This document shows, in pieces, positions 25,304 through 34,458 of a DNA stretch of 64,000 nucleotides. Made by a program: the position numbers and the translations under genes. The stretch covers positions 22,949 to 86,948 of the forward strand of contig DARI01000004.1 of NCBI GenBank assembly GCA_002503285.1. The letters run 5' to 3'. Under the pieces are notes generated by a model. It saw only the letters and a program-made list of their open reading frames with translations, made no database searches and had not been told where the DNA came from. Each line of letters starts with the position of its first letter. Position 1 is the stretch's first letter. This DNA comes from Euryarchaeota archaeon UBA557 (GTDB lineage Archaea > Thermoplasmatota > Poseidoniia > Poseidoniales > Thalassarchaeaceae).

Positions 25304-27781
25304 ATGAATAAACCTAAAATATCTGATAAAAGATGGTCCATAAATTTAGAAAAAAAAATACAAGAAAATCATTATAATGAAGTGGGACAATATTATTCCT
25401 TTAACCCGAATAGCAATAAAGAATTGTTCGTAATTGATACACCCCCTCCATATCCAAGTGGTACCTGGCATATTGGTGCAGTTGCTCAGTACAGCATGAT
25501 AGATGTTATTGCAAGAAGTCAAAGGTTACTCGGTAAAGAAGTATTTTTTCCATGGGGCGTAGATAGGAATGGAATAAATATTGAATTTACTGTGGAAAAA
25601 TCTACTGGACGTAAGATGCGAAGTTTTGAACGATCCGAATTTTTAGATTTATGTTCAAAAACTATAGAAAAATTTACTGAAGAAATGAGAAATACAGCAA
25701 AGAGAGTAGGATTATCCTGCGATTTTGATAAAGAATATCTTACTGACTCCCCCGAATATAGGTCATTGACTCAAACAACATTTGTTGAACTATTTAAAAA
25801 AGGAGATATTATAGAAGATCTACGGCCTAATATCTATGATCCTGTAGAAGGTACAACAATAGCAGATGCAGAGGTTCAGAGGGTAGAAAGAAAAACTAAA
25901 TTATGTAATATAAAATGGTTAACCGACGACAATGAAGAAATTATTATTACTACTACTAGGCCAGAATTAATTTGCGCATGTGGTGTTGTTGTTGTTCATC
26001 CAGATGATAAAAGATATTTACATTTAATTGGTAAAAATATTAATTTACCATTGTCAGTAAGCAACAGAGTTAACAATGTTAAAATTCTTTCACATCCATC
26101 TGTTAAAATGGATTTTGGTAGTGGTGTCTTAATGGTTTGTTCATTCGGTGACCAAAACGACGTAGCTATCTTTAGGGAGCTCGGATTAAAACCCTTTCAA
26201 GCTATTGACTTAGAAGGAAAAATGACTTCTATCTCGGGAGATCTGTCTGGTTTATTAGTTAAAGATGCTAGAAATTTAGCAATTGAGATATTGAATAACG
26301 AAGGAAAGATAGATTCAATATCTGACCATATTCAGGAAATTCCAGTTAGCGAAAGAGGCAATAATCCTATAGAAATTATTTTATTAAAAGAATGGTATGT
26401 CCGCCAGACACATATTCAAGATAGGTTATTTGAAATATCTGATAAAATTAATTTTATTCCAAAAAGGAATAAACAATTATTGCATGATTGGATGGATGGA
26501 ATATCCATAGATTGGCCAATAAGCAGAAGACGCTGGTACCACACTGAGATACCTATATGGTACTCAGAAGATGAAACAAAAATTATCGTACCTCCAAAAG
26601 GAGTTTATGTTCAACCTTGGTTAAATTTACCACCAGATGGCTCAGAGATAATAGATCGTGATTCTAGGAAATTTATTGGTATATTTGACAAAAATAGTTC
26701 CGATCTTGGAGTTATATCTGGTGAAAATAAAGTATTTGATACTTGGATGGATTCTTCTAATTCTAATTTATTTGTGTCTGGTTACATGCAAGATCAGGAA
26801 ATTTTTTCAAAAAGTTATCCAACCTCATTGAGACCACAAGGAAAGGAAATAGTCAGAACTTGGTTATACTATACTATATTAAAAAATGCTCTATTATTGG
26901 ATAAACCTGGATTTTCTAATGTATGGATAGACGGATTAGGAATGGACCCTTGGGGAAGAAAAATGTCAAAATCATTGGGAAATGGCATTGATGCCAATTC
27001 CGTTTTAGAGTGCGGAAGTGAGGGCAAAACTGGTTCGTGGAAAATCAAAGGTCCTAATGGTAAACAAGTTCAACTTAAGGCTAATAAAATTGGAAGCGAA
27101 TGCTTCAGGCTTTGGAAAGCTTGTGATGCTCAAGTTGGTGATGACTTCCACATAAATCCTGAAGAAATAGAGTCTAAATATTTTGGAGTTTTGACTAAAA
27201 TATTTAATGTTTCTAGATTTGCTAGTCAATTTGATGTACCTAAAGATCTCAATAAAATACCAGAAGACCTAGCACTTGAAGATAAATGGATTCTTCAAGA
27301 ATTCTCAGAGGTATTGGATAAAGTAGAATCTTCTTGGAATGAAATTGACATATATACTGCAGCACAGACTATTAAGAACTTTAGTACAGGAATTTTTCCT
27401 AGTCATTGGTTAGAAATGGCTAAAACAAGGTTATATGAATTTGACAAATCCGCTACATGGACATTACATAGAATTGTAAACGATATTTTGACAATTTTCT
27501 CTCCAATATGTCCTTTCTTTTCACATTACATTTCTATGGAAATATATGATATTAGTTCAATAAGTATCCAAAAATATCCTGAATTAAATTTGTCAAGTAA
27601 TGATTCTGATTATGCTAAACTCGGTCAAATAACTAATTCACTTACTGAATTTAATTCTTTAATATGGAAAACTAAAAAAGAAAATAATCTTTCTTTAAAA
27701 TCAGCATTATCAGATGTTGAGATCCCATCAGACTTATTAATTCTAGAAGGACCTCTTACAAGGATGCACAATTTAGAATAA
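25304..27781 (+). CDS. valS: Valyl-tRNA synthetase (archaeal type)
   Basis: Charges tRNA-Val. Class I synthetase of 825 residues. The ATP-binding signature is HIGA (residues 56-59) in PPPYPSGTWHIGA rather than HIGH. The editing domain has TTRPELICACGVVVVHPDDKRY. MDFGSGVLMVCSFGDQNDV is the archaeal ValRS-specific segment. SIDWPISRRRWYHTEIPIW and the intact KMSKSLGN loop follow, then a helical anticodon-binding domain. The ATG at 25304 has GGAGGT at 25292-25297, six bases upstream; a GTG directly before it is not needed. Cognate tRNA-Val(GAC) is also in the window. The change of the second His of HIGH to Ala deserves attention. Convergent with the serA-like gene, 3 bp apart. Confidence 0.92.
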   Translation: MNKPKISDKRWSINLEKKIQENHYNEVGQYYSFNPNSNKELFVIDTPPPYPSGTWHIGAVAQYSMIDVIARSQRLLGKEVFFPWGVDRNGINIEFTVEKSTGRKMRSFERSEFLDLCSKTIEKFTEEMRNTAKRVGLSCDFDKEYLTDSPEYRSLTQTTFVELFKKGDIIEDLRPNIYDPVEGTTIADAEVQRVERKTKLCNIKWLTDDNEEIIITTTRPELICACGVVVVHPDDKRYLHLIGKNINLPLSVSNRVNNVKILSHPSVKMDFGSGVLMVCSFGDQNDVAIFRELGLKPFQAIDLEGKMTSISGDLSGLLVKDARNLAIEILNNEGKIDSISDHIQEIPVSERGNNPIEIILLKEWYVRQTHIQDRLFEISDKINFIPKRNKQLLHDWMDGISIDWPISRRRWYHTEIPIWYSEDETKIIVPPKGVYVQPWLNLPPDGSEIIDRDSRKFIGIFDKNSSDLGVISGENKVFDTWMDSSNSNLFVSGYMQDQEIFSKSYPTSLRPQGKEIVRTWLYYTILKNALLLDKPGFSNVWIDGLGMDPWGRKMSKSLGNGIDANSVLECGSEGKTGSWKIKGPNGKQVQLKANKIGSECFRLWKACDAQVGDDFHINPEEIESKYFGVLTKIFNVSRFASQFDVPKDLNKIPEDLALEDKWILQEFSEVLDKVESSWNEIDIYTAAQTIKNFSTGIFPSHWLEMAKTRLYEFDKSATWTLHRIVNDILTIFSPICPFFSHYISMEIYDISSISIQKYPELNLSSNDSDYAKLGQITNSLTEFNSLIWKTKKENNLSLKSALSDVEIPSDLLILEGPLTRMHNLE

Positions 27782-27784
27782 ATT

Positions 27785-28762
27785 CTAATTCAATTTTGAG
27801 TGCGGTACCTTACCATTAAAATAATCATCTAATAGTGTAACCATTTCTTTCCCAATCCTCATTTGAGCTTCCATAGTAGCTGCTCCAATATGTGGAGTAC
27901 CTTGGAAATTTTCATGATTAATTAAATCAATTAAGCCCGGGGGTTCTTTTTCAAATACATCCATAGATACTGTTGATAATTCCCCGTTGTTTAAAGATTT
28001 TAATATATCATCTTCATTTAATATTCCTCCTCTGGCACAGTTTACGATATGTCTGCCACAATTTACACCATCATCTCCTCTCAAAGGCATCATCATTATT
28101 CTACTCGAATTTACTAAATGGTGAGTCTCATCTGAATAATTACAATGAATAGAGATATGTGTACAATTTTTAAAAACATCATCCACATTCTCATGTAGGG
28201 TACAATTTTTTTCTTTCGCAATTTCTTTTGGGAGGTATGGATCATAACAATGTAAATTCATGCCTAATGCTTCTGCAATTTGAGCGACACCTTGTGCTAT
28301 TCTTCCGAAACCAATTAAACCTAGATTCTTTCCACTTAATTCAGTACCTCGCAAGGTTTTTTTTGTCCATTTTCCAATTTTTAAATCTGATGATCCTTTT
28401 GAAATATATCGAACTGAAGATAATAAGTGTCCTATCGTAATTTCTACAACACTTTGGGTAGATGATTGAGGTGTATTACAAACTATCATATCAAACTTTG
28501 ATGCTGCTTTTATGTCTATATTATCTACTCCTACTCCTCCTCTGCCAATGAATCCTAATCCTCCGCTAATATTCTTTGATACTGATAAAATTTTCTCATT
28601 TAACTTAGTAGCACTTCTAACTACTATGGCATCATAATTTACCAATACTCCATCCTCTAATTCTTCTGGTTGAAAATATTTTTCAGTAACTTTATGGCCT
28701 AATTTTCTCAAATCCATTATAGCCGATTCTGCCATTCCGTCTGTAACTAAGATATTTCCCAT
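27785..28762 (-). CDS. serA: D-3-phosphoglycerate dehydrogenase-like 2-hydroxyacid dehydrogenase
   Basis: NAD-dependent oxidation of a 2-hydroxy acid, most likely 3-phosphoglycerate for serine synthesis. The cofactor fold has GLIGFGRIAQGVA. Catalytic residues are the Arg in NCARGGIL, the Glu in VFEKEPP and the His in PHIGAA, the standard triad. GGVGVDNID precedes it, as in SerA. At 325 residues it lacks the C-terminal ACT regulatory domain, so feedback inhibition by serine through that domain is absent. The start at 28762 has TAGGAG eight bases upstream; a longer reading to 28879 would run into the divergent gene and is rejected. A glyoxylate or hydroxypyruvate reductase is the main alternative. 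Confidence 0.8.
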   Translation of the reverse strand: MGNILVTDGMAESAIMDLRKLGHKVTEKYFQPEELEDGVLVNYDAIVVRSATKLNEKILSVSKNISGGLGFIGRGGVGVDNIDIKAASKFDMIVCNTPQSSTQSVVEITIGHLLSSVRYISKGSSDLKIGKWTKKTLRGTELSGKNLGLIGFGRIAQGVAQIAEALGMNLHCYDPYLPKEIAKEKNCTLHENVDDVFKNCTHISIHCNYSDETHHLVNSSRIMMMPLRGDDGVNCGRHIVNCARGGILNEDDILKSLNNGELSTVSMDVFEKEPPGLIDLINHENFQGTPHIGAATMEAQMRIGKEMVTLLDDYFNGKVPHSKLN

Positions 28763-28824
28763 ATTACTCCTACATGGGATTAATCCAATGAACTTTGTCT
28801 TATATTTCTTAGAAATCGTAATAT

Positions 28825-29931
28825 ATGACCGCTTCGTTATTGAGTACGGTATGGTCAGCATATTATGTGGTAGAATCACTGGAGTCCCTATTTACTGCAT
28901 TTTTAATTTTATTATCTCCTGTGATATTGGCTCTACCAGTTTCATTTGCATGGCGTTGGTGGGTCGGAATGGAACCAGAACAAGAATATTATAGAGAAAA
29001 AGTTCGTACAGTATTGGATTCAGGTATACCAATAAGGAAGTATAGGGGTCAATTAGATGCTGAAGCACGAAAAGTTCATCTCAATTCAGATAGGCAAGCA
29101 AGAATTGAGTCTGATCTACTTCATCCACTTAGATTACAGCACTTCCTATTGTTTCCCAGTTTGATTGTTTGGCCATTAGTTGGATTATTTGCAGCCATAA
29201 TTACCCTGCCAATGATGCCAGTTCTAAGATTACTTGAATGGATTTTAATAGAAAAATCTATTTTATCCTGGTTTGCCCGTTTGGTTCAAAAACTAACTAG
29301 ATGGGAAATTGTTGGAATTCCTAGGCTCGATGATGGTGCTAAAGAATTAGACAGAGTATTAGCTTCTATTCATAGAATGCCAATTACAGTATTTCTTGGC
29401 CTATTTACCTACTTAATAATTTCGTATATGCCACTTAGTGTAAAAAATATTATGCTTGTTAGTGCAATCGTTTACATATTTCTAGTATCTTTTATTTCTG
29501 TAATAAGGGCAGCTACAGCAAGTGCATTGGTTTTTGCTGACCCAACAAATCGTAAACTAATTCCAATGGATACTTTTGTTGAAAATGCCCTTGGCCCATG
29601 GGTAGGAGTTGGACTATTATTTTTATTATCTAGGCAGTTGATGTACGGTGGTCAGATAAGAAGTGACCCTGCACTCGCCGATCCAGTGGCTTTTTCCATC
29701 AGCGTCCTTCTCGTATTATATACTGCAACAATTATTGGGATAACGGTAGAATTAAGCTTCTTTAGATTAAGAGGTTCAAGTGTAAGAAAATCATTTCAAC
29801 GCCAAATAGTGGATATTTTCAATCCAACATTATATTTGTTTACACGGCATAAAGGATCTTTGCATATTTCACCTGTAATGCCTCTTTCAGAATGGTTAGA
29901 TGGTGACGAAAAATTAGATATAGAAATTTAA
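28825..29931 (+). CDS. Uncharacterised polytopic membrane protein
   Basis: Not recognised. The 368-residue protein has about seven hydrophobic segments (near 5-45, 110-140, 185-205, 208-230, 258-270 and 285-310), with a basic-acidic loop (50-90) rich in Arg and Glu. It resembles the pattern of small ion-channel-like proteins only in being a helical bundle; no signature supports a name. An AT-rich tract directly before the ATG and the absence of a Shine-Dalgarno suggest a leaderless message. Divergent from the serA-like gene and overlapping the stop of the ygfZ-like gene by 4 nt. Confidence 0.6.
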   Translation: MTASLLSTVWSAYYVVESLESLFTAFLILLSPVILALPVSFAWRWWVGMEPEQEYYREKVRTVLDSGIPIRKYRGQLDAEARKVHLNSDRQARIESDLLHPLRLQHFLLFPSLIVWPLVGLFAAIITLPMMPVLRLLEWILIEKSILSWFARLVQKLTRWEIVGIPRLDDGAKELDRVLASIHRMPITVFLGLFTYLIISYMPLSVKNIMLVSAIVYIFLVSFISVIRAATASALVFADPTNRKLIPMDTFVENALGPWVGVGLLFLLSRQLMYGGQIRSDPALADPVAFSISVLLVLYTATIIGITVELSFFRLRGSSVRKSFQRQIVDIFNPTLYLFTRHKGSLHISPVMPLSEWLDGDEKLDIEI

Positions 29932-30842
29932 TCTAATTTTTCTATTAAAAATGATATATTTTCTACTGTTTCAATAGAATGCATATTTTCATATTTTGTG
30001 GGAATAATCCCTAATGATATTACCATTTCATTAGATTTGTAAGATGATTTAATTTTAATTTTACCACCGTCAATTATCTTAAATTTCTTCTTATTGTTAT
30101 TAGAATTAGCTCTTAGTCTGACTAATGTATTATTTATTTTACCTCTACTTTCTAACCTAGCATGAATCTCTTGGCCCGGATAACACCCTTTATTTAATTT
30201 TACTAGATGATTTAATTTTACATCAAAAGGTATGGAATTATTAATGTCAAAATAATCAACGATCCCCAACTCTATTCTCATCATATCCCAGTTATCAATT
30301 TTTGATTCGAGGATATTACATTCCGCCATGATGTATTCTATTGAAGATTTTTCTTCAATGGGAACTAATATCTCTAGTATCTCGTAATCTGTACCGATTG
30401 TCAATGATATTATCATATTTCCATATTCTTTCCACATGTTGCCTTTCAATTCAATAATATTAATGCCGAAATAATCTAGGATTTTAGTAATGTTAGAACC
30501 GACAACTCTGTATGAAATTATGCCATCATCACCGTCTATCACAGAAATTTTCTTATTCCATGGAATCCCTTTTACCAATTGAGATCTAATCTCACTTCCA
30601 TTGACATTATTATTGATAATAATAGCCTTATTATTAAGAATGTAAATTTTTAATTGGTCTAATATTCTTCCATTTGAATGGCAAATAATTGAATCATGTA
30701 TTTCATTAATTTGACAGCCAATTATTTTAGTAGTAATTATTTTATCTAGATGTTCTAATATTCCAGGGCCACTGAGTATGGATTTTGAATTATTAGAAAT
30801 AATGTAATTACCAGTAGGATATAAGAATTTAGACAAATGCAT
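29928..30842 (-). CDS. ygfZ: YgfZ/GcvT-family folate-binding protein
   Basis: Folate-binding protein of the GcvT fold that assists assembly or repair of [4Fe-4S] enzymes. The family signature KGCYPGQE is present (residues 220-227), followed by IHARLESRGKINNTLVRL as in YgfZ and mitochondrial IBA57. At 304 residues it is normal. It begins 9 bp after the stop of the A-type carrier gene, so the two form an operon. This mirrors the IBA57-ISCA partnership known in eukaryotes and supports the Fe-S role. Very AT-rich, Lys/Asn/Ile-heavy composition, like its neighbours. Confidence 0.85.
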   Translation of the reverse strand: MHLSKFLYPTGNYIISNNSKSILSGPGILEHLDKIITTKIIGCQINEIHDSIICHSNGRILDQLKIYILNNKAIIINNNVNGSEIRSQLVKGIPWNKKISVIDGDDGIISYRVVGSNITKILDYFGINIIELKGNMWKEYGNMIISLTIGTDYEILEILVPIEEKSSIEYIMAECNILESKIDNWDMMRIELGIVDYFDINNSIPFDVKLNHLVKLNKGCYPGQEIHARLESRGKINNTLVRLRANSNNNKKKFKIIDGGKIKIKSSYKSNEMVISLGIIPTKYENMHSIETVENISFLIEKLD

Positions 30843-30850
30843 TCAACACC

Positions 30851-31237
30851 TTAACCAAAAGATTGCCCACAGCCACATTCTCTTTCAGCAGTAGGATTTT
30901 TAATTTGAAAACCACCGCCCATTAAAGTATCTTTATAATCTAATTCTATTCCATTTAATAGGCTACTATCTTTATTATGAATTAGTATGCCTATCCCGTT
31001 TACATCTATTCTTTGAAAATCCTTATCATTAGGGTTTTCTGTTATTTTCATATCATATAAATAACCTGAACAACCACCGGCTTCGGCGCTTATTACTAAT
31101 ACGTGAGTATCATAATCGTCTTGCATTGATTTTTTCATAGCATCAATTGCAGAATCTGTTACGTTAATTTTGACCTTAACTACCTCAACTTCTTCAAATA
31201 CGGGGAGTGAAAAACCTGAACCGTCTAGTAATCCCAT
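30851..31237 (-). CDS. erpA: A-type iron-sulphur carrier (IscA/ErpA/HesB)
   Basis: Carries and delivers Fe-S clusters to target proteins. The core domain (about 20-128) has VTDSAIDAMKKSM, the first cysteine in AEAGGCSGYLYDM, and the terminal pair in ECGCGQSFG, the three conserved cysteines of the family. About 20 extra residues precede the domain, and the ATG is backed by AGGAGG just upstream (31239-31244 region). Cotranscribed with ygfZ downstream. Likely clients include the many radical SAM and respiratory enzymes of this genome, such as MqnC and QueE in this window; that is inference. Confidence 0.9.
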   Translation of the reverse strand: MGLLDGSGFSLPVFEEVEVVKVKINVTDSAIDAMKKSMQDDYDTHVLVISAEAGGCSGYLYDMKITENPNDKDFQRIDVNGIGILIHNKDSSLLNGIELDYKDTLMGGGFQIKNPTAERECGCGQSFG

Positions 31238-31326
31238 GGCCTCCTGTAAGGATGGTGTTATTTGAATAATTGTGTAAAATAAAATCTAACCCATTAATAA
31301 TAACATAAAACCGTCTGCGAAGGATA

Positions 31327-32133
31327 GTGGTCGGAGTAGAGGACAGAAGTATTGTTAAGGTCACAAATAACTCCTTTGCAAGAAATACGGACATTGTTTG
31401 TACTGAATCTCCATTATCACTGAGTGTAATTTTCAATGATACTGAACATTCATTGGGGTTACTAATGCGAACACCAGGGGACGATCTTAATTTAATTAGG
31501 GGATTATTATATTCTGAAGGCATAATATCTAGTAATTCTGAAATTGAAGAAATAGAATCTTATCTCAATACATATAAAGTAATCCTTTCCAAAAATTCAA
31601 TATTTAATCCCGATAAGCACATTAGAAAATTAACAATGACTTCTTCATGTGGAATTTGTGGCAAGGATTCAATATCTAACCTATTACATTTACATGGTCC
31701 TCGTTTATCAAATGACATATTTATAGATATGAAAATTATATCTAACGCCATTAAATCTCTTAAAAAAGGGCAAGTAATGTTTTCTGAAACGGGAGGTACT
31801 CATGCTTGTGCCAGATTAGATAAAGATGGTATTTTATTACATTTATCGGAAGATGTTGGACGGCATAATGCTATGGATAAATTAATTGGTAATGCTTTAG
31901 TAAATAATAAAATCCCAATAAATAATGAGATCGTTATTGTCTCGGGTAGATGTTCATTTGAGTTAATCCAAAAATCATTAAGGGCAGGATTTCCGATTAT
32001 TTTAGCACTCGGGGCACCTACTAGTCTAGCTGTCGATATCGCAATGGAACATGGAATGACACTTGCATGTTTTGTCAAAGAAAATAAAATCACCGTCTTT
32101 TCAGGTTCCCGGAGAATAATACATCGCCAATAA
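31327..32133 (+). CDS. fdhD: FdhD, sulphurtransferase for formate-dehydrogenase-type molybdoenzymes
   Basis: Transfers sulphur from a cysteine desulphurase to the molybdenum cofactor before it is inserted in formate-dehydrogenase-type enzymes. Family motifs are complete: TSSCGICGK with the two catalytic cysteines (about residues 103-106), TGGTHACA and EDVGRHNAMDK. 268 residues is normal. The start is GTG at 31327; the longer open frame upstream is not needed. The molybdoenzyme gene follows 45 bp downstream on the same strand, so this pair is a maturation factor plus its client. Confidence 0.92.
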   Translation: MVGVEDRSIVKVTNNSFARNTDIVCTESPLSLSVIFNDTEHSLGLLMRTPGDDLNLIRGLLYSEGIISSNSEIEEIESYLNTYKVILSKNSIFNPDKHIRKLTMTSSCGICGKDSISNLLHLHGPRLSNDIFIDMKIISNAIKSLKKGQVMFSETGGTHACARLDKDGILLHLSEDVGRHNAMDKLIGNALVNNKIPINNEIVIVSGRCSFELIQKSLRAGFPIILALGAPTSLAVDIAMEHGMTLACFVKENKITVFSGSRRIIHRQ

Positions 32134-32178
32134 TTATACATGGGAGATGTGATGTAGTGCATGCTAGTTTGACCCAAC

Positions 32179-34455
32179 ATGGAGAAGCAAGTTTCACCAT
32201 TAACTCCCTTCGAAAATAAACCTCCAAAATTATCTAAATCTAAATCCGTTGCTGCAGGAATTCCAGGAGTTTTAGCATCATTAAAACATAGTTACAAAAA
32301 TAATATATTATCATCAGTTTATAATTTATCTAAGATTAATCGTTTTAGAGGTTTCGATTGCCCCGGATGCGCATGGCCTGATCCTGATGATCATAGATCT
32401 AGATTTGAATTTTGTGAAAATGGCGCTAAAGCGGTTGCAGACGAAAGAACATCCAAAAAAGCTAATCCCAAATTTTTTTCTAATTGGTCTATCCATGAAT
32501 TATCAAAGAAATCTGATCACTGGCTAAATAGTCAGGGAAGAATTACTAATCCAATGGTATTGAAACCGGGTGAGAGCCATTATCAACCTGTTTCTTGGGA
32601 TGATGCATTTAAAATTATAGCCAATGAAATTTATCAACTTGAAAATCCTGATGACTGTATATTTTATACATCAGGGAGAACTAGTAATGAGGCAGCATTC
32701 TTATGGCAATTACTAGCAAGATGGTACGGCACTAACAATTTACCAGATTGTTCAAATATGTGTCACGAATCCTCAGGTGTGGCACTGAATGAATCAATAG
32801 GAATTGGAAAAGGTACGGTGAAGTTAGAAGACTTTAATAAATCTGAATTAATAATGGTAATTGGACAAAATCCCGGAACTAATCATCCTAGGATGCTATC
32901 TGCACTAAGTGAGGCAAAGAAATTTGGTTCATCAATAATCAGTATCAATCCATTAATGGAAACTGGCATGATAAAATTTAAACATCCTCAAAAACCGTTA
33001 GATATTATTGGCAATGGGCAAAATATTTCAGATGAACATGTGAGCATAAAAATAAATGGCGATATGGCATTATTTAGAGGATTTTCTAAAGTCATTGTGG
33101 ACAATAATTCTCAAAATGTTGACTTTATTAAAAATTTCACTAATGGATATGAAGAATTTTTAGATTTAGTGAATTCTACTACTTGGGAAGATATTGTCAA
33201 ACATTCTGGTATATCAAAAGACGAAATAATTAGACTTGGAAATATAATATCTAAATCTAAGTCTACAATAGTGTGTTGGGCCATGGGTATAACACAACAC
33301 AAAAATTCTGTTGATACAATACAAGAGATTGTAAATTTCCAATTATTAGGTGGCCATGTAGGAAGAGATGGTGCTGGTATCTGCCCTGTTAGGGGTCACT
33401 CCAACGTACAAGGCGATAGAACTGTAGGAATAAATCACAAACCCTCTAAATCTTTTCTTGAATCACTTTCAAAAAATTTAGGTATTGTTCCTCCAACAAA
33501 TAATGGTGTCGATACAGTTGGGGCAGTCAAATTAATGAGTTCAAAAAGTAACACAATATTTTTATCTATGGGAGGGAATTTCGCGTCCGCAATGTCGGAT
33601 ACGTTGGTAACGTCAAAAGCATTATCTAATTGTAAATTATCAGTAATGATATCGACAAAAATTAACCGATCTCACCTCATAACTGGAAATACGTCCCTAA
33701 TATTGCCATGTTTAGGTAGAACAGAAAAAGATGTCACTGCCTATGGTAATCAATTTGTATCTGTAGAGAATTCAATGGGCGTAGTACACAGTTCAGAAGG
33801 ACATTCTAAACCACCTAGTAAATCATTGAAGTCTGAAGTTGATATAGTCTGTAGTATTGCAATTGAATTAGAAAAATTAATTTCTAAACCACCAATAAAT
33901 TGGCTTAAATTATCTCATAATTATGATTATATTAGAAACCTTATTGAAAAATGTTTGCCAGATTTTAAAAATTATAATAAAAGAGTTAGGGAGAAAGGAG
34001 GATTTTACCTACCTAATCCGCCTAGAGATAATAGAATTTTTAATACGAAATCAGGTAAAGCCGAATTCAAATCAAATGCTATATCTTCAATTATGTCATA
34101 TGAAGATAAGTTTACCATGATGACCATTAGGTCCCATGATCAATATAATACTACAATTTACGGCCTAAATGACAGATATCGAGGTATTTCAAATGGCAGA
34201 CGGATAATATTCATGAATTCTAATGATATGAAAAAAATGAATTTAGAAAAAAACGATTTAGTTAACATCACTTCCCACTATTTTAATAGAAAAATAACTG
34301 CAAATAAATGGTTTGTAGTGCCATATGATATACCCCAAGGGAATGTTGCTACATATTTTCCCGAATCTAATGTTTTGATACCACTAGACAGTGTTGCTGA
34401 CCGAAGTAATACTCCAACCAGCAAATCAATAACTGTATCAATTGATTCTATTTAA
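32179..34455 (+). CDS. FdhF/YdeP-family molybdopterin oxidoreductase
   Basis: Molybdenum bis-MGD enzyme of the formate dehydrogenase alpha-like FdhF/YdeP branch. At 758 residues it is typical. An N-terminal DCPGCAWPDP motif replaces the usual four-cysteine [4Fe-4S] binding motif. SNMCHESSGVAL carries a cysteine where formate dehydrogenases have Cys/Sec near the metal. IGQNPGTNHPRML and GGHVGRDGAGICPVRGHSNVQGDR are cofactor loops. The last 100 residues form the C-terminal cofactor domain, with RSHDQYNTTIYG. YdeP in E. coli is linked to acid resistance; true reaction and partner are not known. No small electron-transfer subunits lie alongside. Confidence 0.85.
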   Translation: MEKQVSPLTPFENKPPKLSKSKSVAAGIPGVLASLKHSYKNNILSSVYNLSKINRFRGFDCPGCAWPDPDDHRSRFEFCENGAKAVADERTSKKANPKFFSNWSIHELSKKSDHWLNSQGRITNPMVLKPGESHYQPVSWDDAFKIIANEIYQLENPDDCIFYTSGRTSNEAAFLWQLLARWYGTNNLPDCSNMCHESSGVALNESIGIGKGTVKLEDFNKSELIMVIGQNPGTNHPRMLSALSEAKKFGSSIISINPLMETGMIKFKHPQKPLDIIGNGQNISDEHVSIKINGDMALFRGFSKVIVDNNSQNVDFIKNFTNGYEEFLDLVNSTTWEDIVKHSGISKDEIIRLGNIISKSKSTIVCWAMGITQHKNSVDTIQEIVNFQLLGGHVGRDGAGICPVRGHSNVQGDRTVGINHKPSKSFLESLSKNLGIVPPTNNGVDTVGAVKLMSSKSNTIFLSMGGNFASAMSDTLVTSKALSNCKLSVMISTKINRSHLITGNTSLILPCLGRTEKDVTAYGNQFVSVENSMGVVHSSEGHSKPPSKSLKSEVDIVCSIAIELEKLISKPPINWLKLSHNYDYIRNLIEKCLPDFKNYNKRVREKGGFYLPNPPRDNRIFNTKSGKAEFKSNAISSIMSYEDKFTMMTIRSHDQYNTTIYGLNDRYRGISNGRRIIFMNSNDMKKMNLEKNDLVNITSHYFNRKITANKWFVVPYDIPQGNVATYFPESNVLIPLDSVADRSNTPTSKSITVSIDSI

Positions 34456-34458
34456 ATA

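Noticed and set aside
28763..28879. 39-residue N-terminal extension of the SerA-like gene
   Set aside because: TAGGAG stands at the right distance from ATG 28762, and the extension overlaps the divergent membrane gene at 28825.
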